A stretch of 64,000 bases of DNA from Paenibacillus gallinarum (GCF_014836635.1 NZ_JACSQL010000002.1:558001-622000); one strand, 5' to 3'; numbered from the stretch's first letter, positions 33,833 through 43,174 are shown. Program-made: numbers and translations. The notes: generated from the sequence alone by a model not told the origin.

Positions 33833-34699
33833 ATGTCTCAAACTACAAGTGATCTGACAAAAGATTACGGTGCTCGCATTGAAGAAGCTGCAGCTTATAT
33901 CAAGCAAAAATTAGGCAAGTATGCTCCTAAGATAGGCCTGGTTTTAGGTTCCGGTCTCGGTGACTTGGGTGACCAGATTGAAGATGCAGTCTATATTCCG
34001 TATAACGAAGTTCCTCATTTTCCTGAATCGACCGTTGCAGGACATGCGGGCCGGTTTGTTATTGGACAGCTTGAAGGTAAAGATGTGGTGATTATGCAAG
34101 GGCGTTTTCATTACTATGAAGGTTATGATATGCGCACTGTTGTTCTTCCTGTTTATGTGATGGCACAGATCGGTGTAGAAACGCTGATGCTGACGAATGC
34201 AGCAGGCGGTATGAATCGTGGATTTAGAGCAGGAGATCTAATGTTAATTACAGATCACCTCAATATGACGGGAGCGAATCCCTTGATTGGTCCCAATGAT
34301 TCGAAACTTGGTGTTCGATTCCCTGATATGTCTGCTGCCTATGATCCAGAATATCGTGCTCTCGCCAAAAAACTTTCGAAAGAAATTAAAGGTGAGGACG
34401 GTACGCATTTGGAACTGCAGGAAGGGGTATACTGCGGCATCAGTGGCCCTACGTATTCAACACCAAAAGAATCAACCATGTTTGCTCTTCTTGGCGGAGA
34501 TGCAATTGGGATGTCTACCGTAGGTGAAGTGATTGCGGCAAGACATGCGGGTTTACGTGTACTGGGCATTTCCTGTATTACGGATATGGCAATTGGAGAA
34601 GAACTTGAACCACTAACTCATGAACAAGTAGTTGCTGTCGCAAATCGTACCAAACCGAAATTTATCGGTCTTGTACGTGCTTTCGTTCGTGAAGTGTAA
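33833..34699 (+). CDS. Purine-nucleoside phosphorylase (copy 2)
   Basis: 288 residues from ATG 33833. Same family as the previous gene: LVLGSGLGDLGDQIEDAV, MQGRFHYYEGY, LTNAAGGMNRGFRAGDLMLI and GMSTVGEVIAARHAGLRVLG. It has a longer N-terminus and a few more residues in the KGEDGTHLE loop (about 182-190). GGGG at 33819 suits this ATG better than the one at 33824. Two adjacent diverged copies suggest an old duplication with different substrate preference; which substrates cannot be read from sequence. Confidence 0.93.
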   Translation: MSQTTSDLTKDYGARIEEAAAYIKQKLGKYAPKIGLVLGSGLGDLGDQIEDAVYIPYNEVPHFPESTVAGHAGRFVIGQLEGKDVVIMQGRFHYYEGYDMRTVVLPVYVMAQIGVETLMLTNAAGGMNRGFRAGDLMLITDHLNMTGANPLIGPNDSKLGVRFPDMSAAYDPEYRALAKKLSKEIKGEDGTHLELQEGVYCGISGPTYSTPKESTMFALLGGDAIGMSTVGEVIAARHAGLRVLGISCITDMAIGEELEPLTHEQVVAVANRTKPKFIGLVRAFVREV

Positions 34700-34752
34700 G
34701 TAACGGTTCATTGAGCTTTTATTAAATACGGTAATAAGGTGTGGTCAAGCAT

Positions 34753-36087
34753 ATGAGAGCTGTCGATATAATACAGAAGAAGCGCGATGGACATGAGTTG
34801 TCAGCAGAAGAAATTACGTTTCTAATCCAGGGTTACAGCCGCGGTGAAATACCGGATTATCAGATGTCTGCTTGGGCTATGGCAGTTTATTTCCAGGGGA
34901 TGACGGCACAAGAGACAGGTCATCTTACGATGGAAATGGCGAAGTCAGGAGATCAAGTGGATCTATCCCCGATTCAGGGCATCAAAGTAGACAAACATTC
35001 TACGGGGGGAGTAGGAGACAAAACAACGATTGTACTTGCTCCGCTTGTTGCCGCGGCAGGTGTTCCTGTAGCTAAGATGTCAGGCCGGGGATTAGGTCAT
35101 ACCGGTGGTACCCTAGACAAGTTAGAGTCGATCTCAGGCTTTACCATTGAGCTCACTAGAGACGAGTTTCTGAGTCAAGTGAATGAAGTGGGAGCAGCTG
35201 TTATTGGTCAGAGTGGAAATATGGCCCCCGCAGACAAAAAGTTATACGCTCTCCGGGATGTCACCTCGACGGTTAACTCCATTCCACTGATTGCAAGTTC
35301 AGTCATGAGCAAGAAGATTGCCGCAGGCGCTGATGCGATTGTACTGGACGTGAAGACAGGCAGTGGAGCTTTTATGAAAACACTGGATGATTCGATTCGT
35401 CTTGCAGAAGCGATGGTTGATATCGGAACTCATGTTGGTCGTGATACGGTTGCTGTAATCAGCGATATGGATCAGCCGCTTGGTTTTGGCATTGGTAATG
35501 CGCTGGAGATCAAGGAAGCAGTTGAAACCTTACAAGGAAACGGACCGGAAGATCTTCAGGAAGTCAGTCTTATTTTGGCATCACATATGTTGGTACTGGG
35601 CGGAAAAGCAAAGACCGTAGAAGAAGCACGTGTTGTGCTTGAAGAACTGCTGAGAAGCGGAGCGGCTTTTGATAAATTGAAACAAATGGTTGCTGCTCAG
35701 CATGGAGATGTAGGACAAATAGAAGATCTAAGCAAACTTCCTGGAGCGAGTCGCACACTCGAGGTAAAAGCAGATACAAGTGGTTATGTGGCGAGTATCG
35801 AAGCAGAAGCGATCGGTATTGCAGCTATGCTGCTCGGTGCAGGGCGCGAGACAAAGGAATCTGTTATAGATTATGGAGTCGGCGTTACCCTTGTAAAGAA
35901 AGTCAGCGATGAAGTAAAAGCAGGAGATACTCTTGCCGTTATGCACATCAATGAAGCGAGTGAATCTAAGGTGCAGGAGGCGGAGAGTAAGCTGAAACAG
36001 GCTTACAGCATTACAGATGCTGCCGTACCTAAACAACCATTAATTTATGCACTTGTTACAAAACATGGCGTAGAGCGATTTGTATAG
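34753..36087 (+). CDS. pdp: Pyrimidine-nucleoside phosphorylase
   Basis: 444 residues from ATG 34753 ([17 protein letters not shown] is the family start). Glycosyltransferase-family-3-like helical domain, then [20 protein letters not shown] and [19 protein letters not shown], the phosphate/substrate motif, and a C-terminal PYNP domain (about 345-440). It cleaves uridine and thymidine. It closes the deoB-PNP-PNP-pdp operon. AAGGTG is about 11 bases upstream; the GTG at 34741 overlaps that site. Confidence 0.95.
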   Translation: MRAVDIIQKKRDGHELSAEEITFLIQGYSRGEIPDYQMSAWAMAVYFQGMTAQETGHLTMEMAKSGDQVDLSPIQGIKVDKHSTGGVGDKTTIVLAPLVAAAGVPVAKMSGRGLGHTGGTLDKLESISGFTIELTRDEFLSQVNEVGAAVIGQSGNMAPADKKLYALRDVTSTVNSIPLIASSVMSKKIAAGADAIVLDVKTGSGAFMKTLDDSIRLAEAMVDIGTHVGRDTVAVISDMDQPLGFGIGNALEIKEAVETLQGNGPEDLQEVSLILASHMLVLGGKAKTVEEARVVLEELLRSGAAFDKLKQMVAAQHGDVGQIEDLSKLPGASRTLEVKADTSGYVASIEAEAIGIAAMLLGAGRETKESVIDYGVGVTLVKKVSDEVKAGDTLAVMHINEASESKVQEAESKLKQAYSITDAAVPKQPLIYALVTKHGVERFV

Positions 36088-36120
36088 CTTCTGTAAGGCC
36101 ATATAGATCGCTATAAGAAA

Positions 36121-36165
36121 CAAAAAGAAGCAGAAGTCCGTAAAAGGATATCTGCTTCTTTTTTG
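36121..36165. terminator. Bidirectional terminator between pdp and the CDF gene
   Basis: AAAAAGAAGCAGA pairs perfectly with TCTGCTTCTTTTT around a loop, between convergent genes. Confidence 0.9.
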
Positions 36166-36173
36166 TTTCGTTT

Positions 36174-37172
36174 TTAATTACAAGGCTTTTCTAAGGGCAG
36201 TTTTTCACTTTCCATTTGAATCGTGGAGTGGGAGATATGAAACTTTTGTTCTAGCAATGATTTTACTTCGATCAGCAGTTCATCTCGGTTCGCCTCTCCA
36301 GAGACTACTAAATGTACGGTAAGGGCCGGAAAGTCAGAAGTAATAGACCAGCTATGAAGGTCATGAAGGCCTAGAACCGAAGGGAGTCTTAAAAGTTCTT
36401 CACGAACATCGTCAAGGTTAATAAAATCAGGTTTTCCTTCCATCAGAACATGAACAGCGTCTTTAGTAATTCGGTACCCGCTGATTAAAATCAGAACGGC
36501 AACGATTAAGCTTGCGATTGGGTCAGCAATAGACCATCCAAAAAACAGAATGAGCAGACCGGCTATAATGGCTCCAATCGAGCCAAGCAGATCGCCTATG
36601 ACATGCAGGAAAGCACCTCGTAAATTCAAATTTCCTTTCACATCGCCACCCGACATTAGAATAAAAGCTACAACAATATTGATGATCAGACCGATGACCG
36701 CTACAGCTAACATACCGCTACTGGCTACTTCCGGCGGAGCAGAGAATCGCTGAACTGCTTCCCATACAATCGTAATGGAAATGATCAGCAAGGTTAAGCC
36801 ATTTAGAAAAGCAGCCAAGATCTCAAAGCGTTTATAGCCATATGTTTTGGATGAGTTGGCAGCTTTTTCTCCGATTTTAAATGCAAATAAGGCAAGTCCC
36901 ATTGCGATCGCATCGCTAAGCATATGTCCTGCGTCTGCAAGAAGAGCCAAACTGCCCGTATACAGACCGCCGATGACTTCGACAATCATAAATGCCGTAA
37001 TCAGTAAAAAGGAAAGGAAGAGCGCCTTTTTATTATTTGTATGGATGTGAGTATGACCTCCACCGCCGCCATGAGAATGTCCGTGGTCATGTTGGTGATG
37101 TTGGTGCTGGTGGTCTCCATGACGATGGGAATGATTATTTTTATGATCTTGTGTATGCTGGTGTTCTTTCAT
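36174..37172 (-). CDS. Cation diffusion facilitator (Zn/Co/Cd exporter, CzcD-like)
   Basis: 332 residues from ATG 37172. A His-rich cytosolic N-terminus (HSHRHGDHQHQHHQHDHGHS) is followed by six membrane segments. The metal-site HxxxD pairs are LLADAGHMLSDAIAMG in TM2 and FLHVIGDLLGSIGAI in TM5. The C-terminal cytosolic ferredoxin-like domain (about 235-332) contains LGLHDLHSWSIT. The longer frame adds 21 unrelated residues; GGAGG precedes this ATG by 9 bases. Exports divalent metal by proton antiport. Confidence 0.93.
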   Translation of the reverse strand: MKEHQHTQDHKNNHSHRHGDHQHQHHQHDHGHSHGGGGGHTHIHTNNKKALFLSFLLITAFMIVEVIGGLYTGSLALLADAGHMLSDAIAMGLALFAFKIGEKAANSSKTYGYKRFEILAAFLNGLTLLIISITIVWEAVQRFSAPPEVASSGMLAVAVIGLIINIVVAFILMSGGDVKGNLNLRGAFLHVIGDLLGSIGAIIAGLLILFFGWSIADPIASLIVAVLILISGYRITKDAVHVLMEGKPDFINLDDVREELLRLPSVLGLHDLHSWSITSDFPALTVHLVVSGEANRDELLIEVKSLLEQKFHISHSTIQMESEKLPLEKPCN

Positions 37173-37258
37173 TTTTCCATTCCTCCATGTGATAACAAAG
37201 ATGAGTCTAGAATTTTGCCACATTCTATGTAACAAGATAAGTCACTTGATATTACCCC

Positions 37259-37288
37259 ATACTAACCTCCAATGAAGCCCGCTTCAAT
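37259..37288 (-). promoter_or_regulatory. Promoter and palindromic operator of the CDF gene
   Basis: On the minus strand, TTGAAG (37282-37287) and TAGTAT (37259-37264) are 17 bases apart. The spacer and -35 are covered by a near-perfect 18-base palindrome, AATGAAGC/GCTTCAAT at 37271-37288. A second dyad, TTGAAT...ATTCAA with inner GGAA/TTCC, lies at 37307-37333. A metal-sensing regulator is plausible. Confidence 0.45.
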
Positions 37289-37412
37289 AAAGAGGTCATA
37301 ATTATCTTGAATATTGGAATAATTTCCATTCAATGTGACGAGAATGTATAGCAGTATGACGCCACACATCAGTTAACTCAGGGATAGACCGAAGAGGAGG
37401 ATACGGGTACTT

Positions 37413-38597
37413 ATGAAGAAAAGATTAAAATTACTAACCGCTCTTTTGTTGACATGCGCCATTATTGTTCCAGGTACCGCAACAGCCGAGGAGCCGATTA
37501 AGAAACAAAATAATGTAATACCTCCCGTTGAACTTGCAGAAAATGCAGTATCGGCAGTGCTGCTTGACGCAGACACAGGGACCATTATCTATGAAAAAAA
37601 TGGACATGAGAAACTTCCTCCAGCGAGTATTACCAAAATCATGACGATGTTATTGGTTGTTGAAGCGATTGATTCTGGGAAATTAAAATGGACCGATAAA
37701 GTTCGTACAAGTGAATATGCTGCATCGATGGGCGGGTCACAAATCTTTCTTGAAGCCGGAGAAGAAATGACGGTAGATGATATGCTCAAAGGAATCGCTA
37801 TGGCTTCAGGTAATGATGCCTCCGTGGCCATGGCAGAGAAGTTGGCAGGGACGGAAGCTGCATTTGTTGAAATGATGAATAAACGTGCTAAGGAACTTGG
37901 GATGAACGACACCAATTTTGCTAACTGTAACGGGCTTCCCGTCGATAATCACTATTCATCTGCACATGATATTGCGATCATGAGCAGGGAATTGTTGAAA
38001 CATAAAGACGTTACGAAATATACAGGAGCCTATCAAGATCACTTACGTAAAGATTCCGAAAAACCATTTTGGCTGGTAAATACAAATAAATTAGTACGAT
38101 TCTATCCGGGGGCCGATGGTCTCAAGACAGGTTATACATCAGAAGCTAAATTCTGTTTGTCTGCGACCGCTGTAAAAGACGGCATGCGGGTGGTAGCGGT
38201 GGTACTTGGCGAACCGAATACAAAAACAAGAAACAGTGAAGTTTCTAACATGCTGGATTACGCATTTTCTCAGTATATGATGAAAACCATCTATAAAAAA
38301 GGTGACGTTATAGGCAAAGTGCAGATAGAAAAAGGGAACATCAAAGAGATTGAAATCATTGCCGACACACCTTACAGCGTCCTTATGAAAAGGGGAGCAT
38401 CGGATGAAACGACTCAGCAATTGACCATTCCAGCAGAGATTAAAGCTCCTATTGCCAAAGGTCAGGTTTTAGGAAAATTGATCGTTTCACAAGATAATAA
38501 AGTTTTGAAAGAATTTGAGATTAAAGCAGCGGTAGATGTGGAAAAAGCAGGTTTCTGGAAACTGTTTAAACGGACTACCTCTGATCTTTTTCGCTAA
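37413..38597 (+). CDS. dacF: D-alanyl-D-alanine carboxypeptidase DacF
   Basis: 394 residues. Signal peptide (about 1-25), then a PBP5-type DD-carboxypeptidase domain with SxxK at Ser72-Lys75 (PASITKIM), SGN at 132-134 and KTGYT near 236. A C-terminal beta domain and an amphipathic end (GFWKLFKRTTSDLF) suit membrane attachment. DacF trims pentapeptide in forespore peptidoglycan and, as in Bacillus, sits directly upstream of spoIIAA. GAGGAGG precedes the ATG. Confidence 0.95.
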   Translation: MKKRLKLLTALLLTCAIIVPGTATAEEPIKKQNNVIPPVELAENAVSAVLLDADTGTIIYEKNGHEKLPPASITKIMTMLLVVEAIDSGKLKWTDKVRTSEYAASMGGSQIFLEAGEEMTVDDMLKGIAMASGNDASVAMAEKLAGTEAAFVEMMNKRAKELGMNDTNFANCNGLPVDNHYSSAHDIAIMSRELLKHKDVTKYTGAYQDHLRKDSEKPFWLVNTNKLVRFYPGADGLKTGYTSEAKFCLSATAVKDGMRVVAVVLGEPNTKTRNSEVSNMLDYAFSQYMMKTIYKKGDVIGKVQIEKGNIKEIEIIADTPYSVLMKRGASDETTQQLTIPAEIKAPIAKGQVLGKLIVSQDNKVLKEFEIKAAVDVEKAGFWKLFKRTTSDLFR

Positions 38598-38639
38598 AAA
38601 AAATACTTTTGTAGATTCATGAGAGTTTTCTTCTAGTTT

Positions 38640-38678
38640 TGTCGGGGGGCAGGAATCCATTTTACAGATGTAGAAATG
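38640..38678 (+). promoter_or_regulatory. Sigma-H promoter and Spo0A box of the spoIIA operon
   Basis: CAGGAATCC (38650-38658), an 11-base spacer and GTAGAAATG (38670-38678) fit the sigma-H consensus. TGTCGGG at 38640-38646, a 5-of-7 match to the 0A core, lies just upstream of the -35. This is the arrangement known for spoIIA in B. subtilis. Confidence 0.6.
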
Positions 38679-38710
38679 GTTGGCTATGACAGGGAGGAGA
38701 GTGAGCAAGC

Positions 38711-39064
38711 ATGAATTTGCAAGTGAACATGGAGCACGATCGCGGGGTACTCATTGTCCGGCTTACAGGAGAGCTAGATCATCACACGGCAGATGGCGTT
38801 CGTATGCAGATGGATGAAGCGATTCAGAAGCAACAGTGCAAGCATCTCGTACTTAGTTTAAAAGATCTTCAGTTTATGGACAGTTCGGGTCTCGGTGTAA
38901 TTCTAGGACGCTATAAACTGATCCATCATAAAGGCGGGAAAATGGTGATTTCGGGCGCTAATCCAGCGGTTCACCGTTTGCTTGATATGTCGGGCTTGTT
39001 CAAAATAATGCCGGTTTTTGATAATGAGGGAAGTGCCCTCTCGGGTCTGGAGGTAGTTTCATGA
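38711..39064 (+). CDS. spoIIAA: Anti-anti-sigma factor SpoIIAA
   Basis: 117 residues, STAS domain. Phosphorylation site Ser58 lies in [14 protein letters not shown], at the same residue number as in B. subtilis. Unphosphorylated SpoIIAA binds SpoIIAB and frees SigF in the forespore; SpoIIE dephosphorylates it. GGGAGG lies upstream. The stop overlaps the spoIIAB start (ATGA). Confidence 0.97.
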   Translation: MNLQVNMEHDRGVLIVRLTGELDHHTADGVRMQMDEAIQKQQCKHLVLSLKDLQFMDSSGLGVILGRYKLIHHKGGKMVISGANPAVHRLLDMSGLFKIMPVFDNEGSALSGLEVVS

Positions 39065-39513
39065 AATCAGGACAATCGAATTTTATGAACTTGCAGTTCT
39101 CTGCAAAGTCGGAAAATGAATCTTTTGCTCGTGTGGCAGTTGCTGCCTTTATTTCACAACTTGATCCAACGATGGATGAACTGAGTGATCTGAAGACAGT
39201 GGTATCGGAAGCGGTAACCAATAGTATTATCCATGGTTATCACAGTGATGAAAGCGGTGTGGTTACGATTAAGGCTGAGATTCTTAACGATACCATTACC
39301 CTGGTTATTGAAGATAACGGACACGGAATAGAAGATCTCGAAATGGCGAAGCAGCCGCTTTATACTTCTAAACCGGAGTTGGAACGTTCGGGTATGGGCT
39401 TTACGATTATGGAAAACTTCATGGACGAATTTGAAGTGTCAAGCGAGCTTGGACGCGGGACTTCAATCCTCATGAAGAAGAGAATAGAATCCAAGAAAGC
39501 ACTGTATAATTAG
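39061..39513 (+). CDS. spoIIAB: Anti-sigma F factor / kinase SpoIIAB
   Basis: 150 residues, GHKL ATPase fold. N-box [15 protein letters not shown]1 box [11 protein letters not shown] and G2-type [14 protein letters not shown]. It binds SigF with ATP and phosphorylates SpoIIAA. A four-base overlap with spoIIAA suggests translational coupling; sigF follows after 11 bases, the invariant spoIIA order. Confidence 0.97.
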   Translation: MKSGQSNFMNLQFSAKSENESFARVAVAAFISQLDPTMDELSDLKTVVSEAVTNSIIHGYHSDESGVVTIKAEILNDTITLVIEDNGHGIEDLEMAKQPLYTSKPELERSGMGFTIMENFMDEFEVSSELGRGTSILMKKRIESKKALYN

Positions 39514-39524
39514 GGGTTGGACCT

Positions 39525-40280
39525 ATGGAAGCAGAAACGAAACATAAAACACACACGTATCTAGAAGATGCGGAAGTCAAACGCCTCATTGCTCTCTCCC
39601 AAAGCGGGGACAATGTGGCTAGAGACACGCTTGTCAATTGTAACATACGTCTTGTGTGGTCCGTCGTACAGCGGTTTATGAACCGTGGATACGAGCCTGA
39701 GGATCTGTTTCAGATCGGCTGCATCGGGCTGCTGAAATCAGTAGATAAATTTGATCTCAGCTACGACGTCAAGTTCTCTACGTATGCAGTGCCAATGATC
39801 ATTGGTGAAATTCAAAGGTTCCTAAGAGATGACGGAACAATCAAGGTAAGCCGGTCACTTAAGGAGACAGCGAACAAAGTTCGTAAGAAGAAAGACGAGC
39901 TCTCTAAATATTTAGACCGGTTGCCGACAATTAAGGAAGTAGCAGAGGCCTTGGGGATTACACCTGAGGAAGTAGTTTTTGCTCAGGAGGCAAACAAGCC
40001 TCCGACTTCCATTCATGAGACGGTATTTGAGAACGATGGGGATCCGATTACCTTAATGGATCAGATTGCTGACGAATCTCAGGAGCGCTGGTTTGATAAA
40101 CTTGCGCTGAACGAAGCGATTGGGAACTTGTCAGAGCGAGAACGCTTAATTGTGTACCTCAGATATTATCGAGATCAGACCCAGTCCGAAGTAGCCACAA
40201 GACTCGGTATTTCTCAAGTGCAAGTATCCAGATTAGAGAAGAAAATCCTTCAGGTCATTCGTGATCAGATTGCGCAGTAA
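39525..40280 (+). CDS. sigF: Forespore sigma factor SigF
   Basis: 251 residues, sigma-70 group 3. Region 2 (NIRLVWSVVQRFMNRGYEPE, DLFQIGCIGLLKSVDKFD, KFSTYAVPMIIGEIQRFLRD), region 3 (GTIKVSRSLKETANKVRKKK) and region 4 helix-turn-helix (QSEVATRLGISQVQVSRLEK) are all intact. It directs the first forespore-specific transcription; likely targets in this window include spoIVB. A strong terminator follows. Confidence 0.97.
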   Translation: MEAETKHKTHTYLEDAEVKRLIALSQSGDNVARDTLVNCNIRLVWSVVQRFMNRGYEPEDLFQIGCIGLLKSVDKFDLSYDVKFSTYAVPMIIGEIQRFLRDDGTIKVSRSLKETANKVRKKKDELSKYLDRLPTIKEVAEALGITPEEVVFAQEANKPPTSIHETVFENDGDPITLMDQIADESQERWFDKLALNEAIGNLSERERLIVYLRYYRDQTQSEVATRLGISQVQVSRLEKKILQVIRDQIAQ

Positions 40281-40359
40281 ACTGGCGCAAGAAGATACTG
40301 GATTTGTGTACGTAAGCAAATAAGTAATTCGTGTAACAACGATAATAAGTAAATTAGAT

Positions 40360-40393
40360 AAGACCCTATCCTATGTCTAGGATGGGTCTTTTT
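40360..40393 (+). terminator. Terminator of the spoIIA operon
   Basis: AAGACCCTATCCTA pairs with TAGGATGGGTCTT around a 4-base loop, then TTTTT. Confidence 0.9.
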
Positions 40394-40435
40394 GCTGTGT
40401 GATTTTCTATGAACCGAATTACATTCCTGATTGAT

Positions 40436-40466
40436 GGAATAAATAAGAGCCTAAATCTCCATACTA
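40436..40466 (+). promoter_or_regulatory. Sigma-G promoter of the spoVA operon
   Basis: GGAATA, an 18-base spacer and CATACTA match the sigma-G consensus (GHATR-N18-CATWMTA) essentially perfectly, 34 bases before spoVAA. Confidence 0.85.
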
Positions 40467-40500
40467 TGTCTAATTTCGCAGTATAAGGAGTGACGTCAGG

Positions 40501-41160
40501 ATGAATGAAACATCCACTCCTGTAGTGTACGTTCGGCTGCACAGCCGAATTAAAATAAAAATGGGTAGTACACTCCAAATTAAGCATGTTGCTAATATTT
40601 TGAGTGATCCGCCAGAGTATGAAAATAAATTACGGGAAACCGTTCTGGTGCATACGGAAAAGAAGGATGGGACATTGTTACTTATCGATGTGCTTCCTCT
40701 TATTGCGCGGATTAAACAAGTTGTTCCGAGGGCTCAGGTGGAGACGCTTGGGAGCAGTCATACCTTAGTAGAATTGCTGCCCCATGAGCGGCCGCCTTCC
40801 AAATCTCTTTTCATCTTGGTATGGCTTTTGCTGTTTTTTGGATCAGCACTGACGATTATGAATTTTCACGCGGACGTCAATATGAAAGAGGTTCATGTTC
40901 GTGTTGTTGAGATGCTTACTGGATATAGGGATGAGAATCCTTATATGTTTCAGATTGCTTACTCCATCGGGATCGGCTTTGGTATGGCTGTGTTTTTTAA
41001 CCACTTATTCAAGAAAAAGTGGAACGATGAGCCTACCCCGCTTGAAGTGGAAATGTATCTATACCAACAGAATGTAGATCAATTCGCGATCAGTGAGGAA
41101 TACGAACGAATTAAATCCTCGATCAGCGCAGATAACTTTAGCGGCAGGGATTCGCCATGA
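40501..41160 (+). CDS. spoVAA: Stage V sporulation protein AA
   Basis: 219 residues. A soluble N-terminal region (about 1-95; VYVRLHSRIKIKMGSTLQIK) is followed by two membrane segments (about 98-118 and 152-172) and a polar C-terminus. SpoVA proteins act in dipicolinic acid uptake into the forespore and release on germination. AAGGAGTG lies about 9 bases before the ATG. Its stop overlaps spoVAB by four bases. Confidence 0.94.
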   Translation: MNETSTPVVYVRLHSRIKIKMGSTLQIKHVANILSDPPEYENKLRETVLVHTEKKDGTLLLIDVLPLIARIKQVVPRAQVETLGSSHTLVELLPHERPPSKSLFILVWLLLFFGSALTIMNFHADVNMKEVHVRVVEMLTGYRDENPYMFQIAYSIGIGFGMAVFFNHLFKKKWNDEPTPLEVEMYLYQQNVDQFAISEEYERIKSSISADNFSGRDSP

Positions 41161-41579
41161 CTGTACTTGATGGCGTCATAATTATGTTTATTGGTGTCGC
41201 CAGTGGTATTGCGGTCGGGAGTGGTGTAATTGCCCTGTTTATCGTTCTGGATATTATTCCGCGGCTCGCACAGTTGACTCGTTCATACGACAAGGCGCAT
41301 GCATATGAAGTTGCAATGATATCTGGCTCTCTGATCGGAACGGTAGCTGATTTTTGGCATTTGAAAATAAAATTATTGCCGATTGCAGCTATTTTTGTGG
41401 GGTTACTATGCGGTGTATTTATTGGTCTGCTTGCAGCTGCATTAACCGAAGTGCTCAATGTACTTCCTGTATTAGCGAAAAGGCTGGGAATGAAACCGTA
41501 CCTATTCGGATTACTCATGGCTATGGTTTTTGGAAAAGTAGCAGGTTCATTATTTGATTGGTTTGTCTTTGATAAATAA
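41157..41579 (+). CDS. spoVAB: Stage V sporulation protein AB
   Basis: 140 residues with about four membrane segments (4-32, 52-72, 76-106, 112-135), starting VLDGVIIMFIGVASGIAVGSG. Matches SpoVAB by length, topology and coupling to spoVAA. In B. subtilis spoVAC-AD-AE would come next; here spoVAF follows directly after 14 bases. Confidence 0.94.
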   Translation: MTVLDGVIIMFIGVASGIAVGSGVIALFIVLDIIPRLAQLTRSYDKAHAYEVAMISGSLIGTVADFWHLKIKLLPIAAIFVGLLCGVFIGLLAAALTEVLNVLPVLAKRLGMKPYLFGLLMAMVFGKVAGSLFDWFVFDK

Positions 41580-41593
41580 AGGAGGACCTGATT

Positions 41594-43174
41594 ATGCCGG
41601 AGAAAGAAAAAGAAAAAGAAAAAGAAAAAATGAGAGAAGCCGAACTTAAAGAGAAAAAGCACAGTGAACAGTCAGATTCGATCGAGGAGTCCGTTATTTA
41701 CTGGCAGGGCAAAGATACAGTGCTTCCTGAATTTGATAAGCTCAAGGAAACGTTTAAGTATGTCATGGGACTTGGAGAAAGTTTTGATATTAACTTCCGG
41801 GAGATGACTTTCGGCGGAAGACATACGGGATTATTATTCGTTACAGGTCTTTCAAAAGACGTTGTTCTAACGGAAATATTAGAGAGGTTATCCTATGTCA
41901 ATCCAAGAGGAATGAACGTGGATGCAGCAGAAGATTTTTTTGAGTATTACATTCCTCATATCCAAGTAACAAAATATACAGAGCTTAGTAAAATCTTTAT
42001 TCAGGTTATGAGCGGAATGAGTGCATTCTTTATTGAGGGGGAAGAAACAGCACTCGTCATCGATACTCGAAGTTATCCGGCTCGTAATCCCGAGGAACCG
42101 TCACTAGAAAAAGTGGTCCGCGGATCAAGAGATGGATTTACAGAAACGCTTCTTACTAACATTGCTCTCGTCCGCAGGAGACTGCGTGACCCAGGACTCA
42201 AGCTAGAACTGCTCCAAGTTGGTCGCAGGACGAAAACAGATGTATGTATTGCCTACATTGATGACATTGTTGATAAAGTTCAGGTAGACAGTATTCGTAA
42301 AAAGATTGAAAAGGTAGACATTGACGGTATTCCGCTAGCAGATAAACAGCTAGAAGAAGCCATTATTAATAAAGGATGGAATCCCTATCCCTTAGTTCGA
42401 TACTCGGAACGGCCTGATACGGTATCTTCTCACTTGCTGGAGGGCAGGGTTGTCGTTTTCGTAGATACATCTCCGAGCGTTATGATTATGCCTACGACCT
42501 ACTTTGATCTATGTCAGCACGCCGAAGAGAACAGACAAACTCCATTTATGGGAACCTATTTGCGGTTAGTTCGTTTTTTAGGGATCTTTGCTTCTTTATT
42601 CTTGCTTCCTCTATGGATGTTATTTGTTATTGAGCCCAGTTTGAAACCAGAGGGAATGGAGTTTATTGGTCCCCAAGAAAATGTGAAACTGCCGATCATT
42701 ATGCAATTTTTGATTGTTGAACTAGGGATCGATCTGATGCGGATGGCAGCTGTACATACTCCTACTCCGCTAGCCTCAGCGATGGGGCTGATTGCTGCAA
42801 TTCTCATTGGAGACGTAGCGGTGAAAACAGGTCTTTTTGTTAATGAAGTCCTACTTTACATGGCAGTTGCAGCTATAGGGATGTTTGCTACACCAAGTTA
42901 TGAACTCGGTCTTGCAAACCGAATGATCAGGCTGATTTTACTTGTTCTCGTTGCTGCATTCAAAGTTCCGGGACTCATTATAGGGACAACGGTCATTATT
43001 TTGATGCTTGTCCTCCATCGTTCTTATAATTCAGCGTATCTGTGGCCATTTATACCTTTTAATGCAAAGGCTATGATGGAAACATTTATACGTTCGCCGC
43101 TGCTCACATCTAAAAAGAGACCATCATTCAATAAGCCGCGAGATAATACACGGCAACCGGTGAAGAAAAAGTAA
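41594..43174 (+). CDS. spoVAF: Spore germination protein SpoVAF (GerA family)
   Basis: 526 residues. A Lys/Glu repeat start (KEKEKEKEK, encoded by tandem GAAAAA units) precedes a large soluble domain (about 40-300) with the GerA-family TETLLTNIALVRRRLRDPGL and VVVFVDTSPSVMIMPTTYF motifs. Five or six membrane segments follow (about 320-470; PTPLASAMGLIAAILIGDVA) and a basic tail. SpoVAF resembles the A subunit of nutrient germinant receptors and is made in the forespore inner membrane. RBS is AAAGGAGG. Confidence 0.94.
   Translation: MPEKEKEKEKEKMREAELKEKKHSEQSDSIEESVIYWQGKDTVLPEFDKLKETFKYVMGLGESFDINFREMTFGGRHTGLLFVTGLSKDVVLTEILERLSYVNPRGMNVDAAEDFFEYYIPHIQVTKYTELSKIFIQVMSGMSAFFIEGEETALVIDTRSYPARNPEEPSLEKVVRGSRDGFTETLLTNIALVRRRLRDPGLKLELLQVGRRTKTDVCIAYIDDIVDKVQVDSIRKKIEKVDIDGIPLADKQLEEAIINKGWNPYPLVRYSERPDTVSSHLLEGRVVVFVDTSPSVMIMPTTYFDLCQHAEENRQTPFMGTYLRLVRFLGIFASLFLLPLWMLFVIEPSLKPEGMEFIGPQENVKLPIIMQFLIVELGIDLMRMAAVHTPTPLASAMGLIAAILIGDVAVKTGLFVNEVLLYMAVAAIGMFATPSYELGLANRMIRLILLVLVAAFKVPGLIIGTTVIILMLVLHRSYNSAYLWPFIPFNAKAMMETFIRSPLLTSKKRPSFNKPRDNTRQPVKKK

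Noticed and set aside
41138..41662. Minus-strand frame of 174 codons across spoVAB/spoVAF
   Set aside because: Its poly-Phe start is simply the complement of the GAAAAA repeats in spoVAF; no independent gene signals.
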